A model generated the notes under the pieces. The model was not told where the DNA came from, did not search any database, and worked only from the letters and a program-made list of their open reading frames with translations. Positions 6,035-6,915 of a stretch of DNA of 6,915 nucleotides are shown piece by piece. The position numbers were made by a program, and so were the translations under genes. This DNA is from Candidatus Zixiibacteriota bacterium (GTDB lineage Bacteria > Zixibacteria > MSB-5A5 > CAIYYT01). The stretch is from NCBI GenBank assembly GCA_963205155.1, contig CAUJJY010000228.1:1-6915 (forward strand), read 5' to 3'. Within the stretch, counting starts at the first letter, position 1. The number at the start of each line of letters is the position of its first letter.

Positions 6035-6915
6035 ATGCCGAAAATCGTTGAGTGCGTTCCGAACTTTTCGGAAGGGCGGCGCCCGGAGGTACTTAAGGCG
6101 ATTACCGATGCCATAACCGCCGTGCCGGGTGTGGTACTGCTTGATGCCGAGATGGATAAGGATCATAACCGAGCGGTAGTAACCCTTGCCGGCGAGCCTT
6201 TGGCGGTCAAAAAAGGCGTCTTCCAGGGGATTAAGAAAGCCTCTGAATTGATCGACCTGCGCACGCATCAAGGGGAGCACCCGCGAATGGGGGCGACCGA
6301 TGTTTGCCCGTTCATTCCAATCAGCGAGATCACCGTCGAAGAATGCGTCGAGTTGGCAAAGTCGCTCGGGGATCAGGTGGGAAAAGAGCTCGGAATTCCT
6401 GTATATCTGTATGAACAAGCGGCGTCACGCCCCGACCGCGTGAGCCTTCCCGATATCCGCAATAAACACGGTCAATACGAAGGCATTAAGGCTACGATTG
6501 AATCCGATGATACCCTCATTCCTGATTATGGCCCACGCAAAATGCACGAACAAGCCGGCGCCATCGCCATCGGCGTCAGGTTGCCGCTGATTGCTTTCAA
6601 CGCTTATCTCGGCACCAACGATCTGAAAGTTGCGCAAAAAATCGCCAAATCGATAAGGGCAAATACCGGCGGGTTCACATTCTGTCGTGCCATGGGATTT
6701 GAAATCAAGGACCGAAATTGCGTCCAAGTGTCGATGAATCTGGTCAATTACTTACAGACGCCTATTTACCGGGTACTCGAGACGATCAAATCTGAAGCGG
6801 CTCGGTGGGGAACGCAGGTTACTTCGACAGAAATCGTGGGTCTCGTTCCTAACGAAGCGATTACCAATTCGGCGCGTTGGTACCTTATGCTGGAGAACTT
6901 CAGCAAAGAACAGAT
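6035..6915 (+). CDS. Glutamate formimidoyltransferase (3' end missing)
   Basis: Transfers the formimino group of N-formimino-L-glutamate, a histidine breakdown product, to tetrahydrofolate. The 293 residues present align in order with the transferase part of human FTCD. They include the opening VECVPNFSEG (5-14), LLDAEMDKDHNRAVVTLAG (35-53), GEHPRMGATDVCPFIPI (80-96) with His82 at the position of the catalytic His82 of the mammalian enzyme, VYLYEQAA (about 127-134), a PDYGP segment, the subdomain junction with LIAFNAYL, CVQVSMNLVNY and EIVGLVP. Only the end of the transferase domain (~300-325 aa in relatives) is beyond the edge, so it cannot be told whether a cyclodeaminase domain is fused. 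The ATG is preceded by GGAGAAGGA (6022-6030), a good ribosome-binding site. The gene starts 20 bp after the deoxyhypusine-synthase-like gene, and no histidine-degradation gene (hutH, hutU, hutI) is visible in the window. Confidence 0.93.
   Translation, partial: MPKIVECVPNFSEGRRPEVLKAITDAITAVPGVVLLDAEMDKDHNRAVVTLAGEPLAVKKGVFQGIKKASELIDLRTHQGEHPRMGATDVCPFIPISEITVEECVELAKSLGDQVGKELGIPVYLYEQAASRPDRVSLPDIRNKHGQYEGIKATIESDDTLIPDYGPRKMHEQAGAIAIGVRLPLIAFNAYLGTNDLKVAQKIAKSIRANTGGFTFCRAMGFEIKDRNCVQVSMNLVNYLQTPIYRVLETIKSEAARWGTQVTSTEIVGLVPNEAITNSARWYLMLENFSKEQ

Noticed and set aside
5957..6727. Minus-strand open frames (153 and 100 codons) opposite the formimidoyltransferase
   Set aside because: The plus-strand reading matches the transferase family in every conserved block; the minus-strand frames are shadows.

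Overview
This is an ordinary-looking bacterial chromosomal segment with dense, mostly co-directional genes. I see no RNA genes, mobile elements, CRISPR arrays or phage genes. By eye the base composition is close to balanced. An exported DUF3108 protein, a GDP-mannose pyrophosphorylase and several genes with overlapping ends suggest a Gram-negative bacterium, possibly an uncultured lineage near the Fibrobacteres-Chlorobi-Bacteroidetes group. That placement is a guess from gene content and was not tested by phylogeny.

Layout. Positions 2-745 (minus strand) hold the N-terminal ~95% of a HAD-superfamily phosphatase of the LHPP/HDHD2 type, running off the left edge. A divergent intergenic region of about 147 bp (746-892) separates it from mtnA (methylthioribose-1-phosphate isomerase, plus strand). 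A 74-bp gap with a plausible sigma-70 promoter follows. Then comes a tight plus-strand series that reads like one operon: a single-domain mannose-1-phosphate guanylyltransferase, a TsaC/Sua5/YwlC-type threonylcarbamoyl-AMP synthase, a YwlE-like low-molecular-weight (probably arginine) phosphatase, an exported DUF3108 protein, a deoxyhypusine-synthase-fold protein of unknown function, and a glutamate formimidoyltransferase cut by the right edge. Spacings in the series are +21, +2, about -20, -1 and +20 bp.

The genes do not form one obvious pathway. They cover nucleotide-sugar supply for surface glycans, tRNA t6A modification, protein dephosphorylation, an envelope protein, and folate-linked formimino-group transfer. 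The tsaC-phosphatase pair echoes the ywlC-ywlE neighbourhood of Bacillus. The two points most worth a second look are the DUF3108 gene and the deoxyhypusine-synthase-like protein. The DUF3108 gene has a perfect AGGAGG at the right place but only ATC codons behind it, and its complete signal peptide is encoded only if translation starts there. The deoxyhypusine-synthase-like protein keeps the fold's landmarks but appears to lack the catalytic lysine motif, and it sits directly before the formimidoyltransferase.
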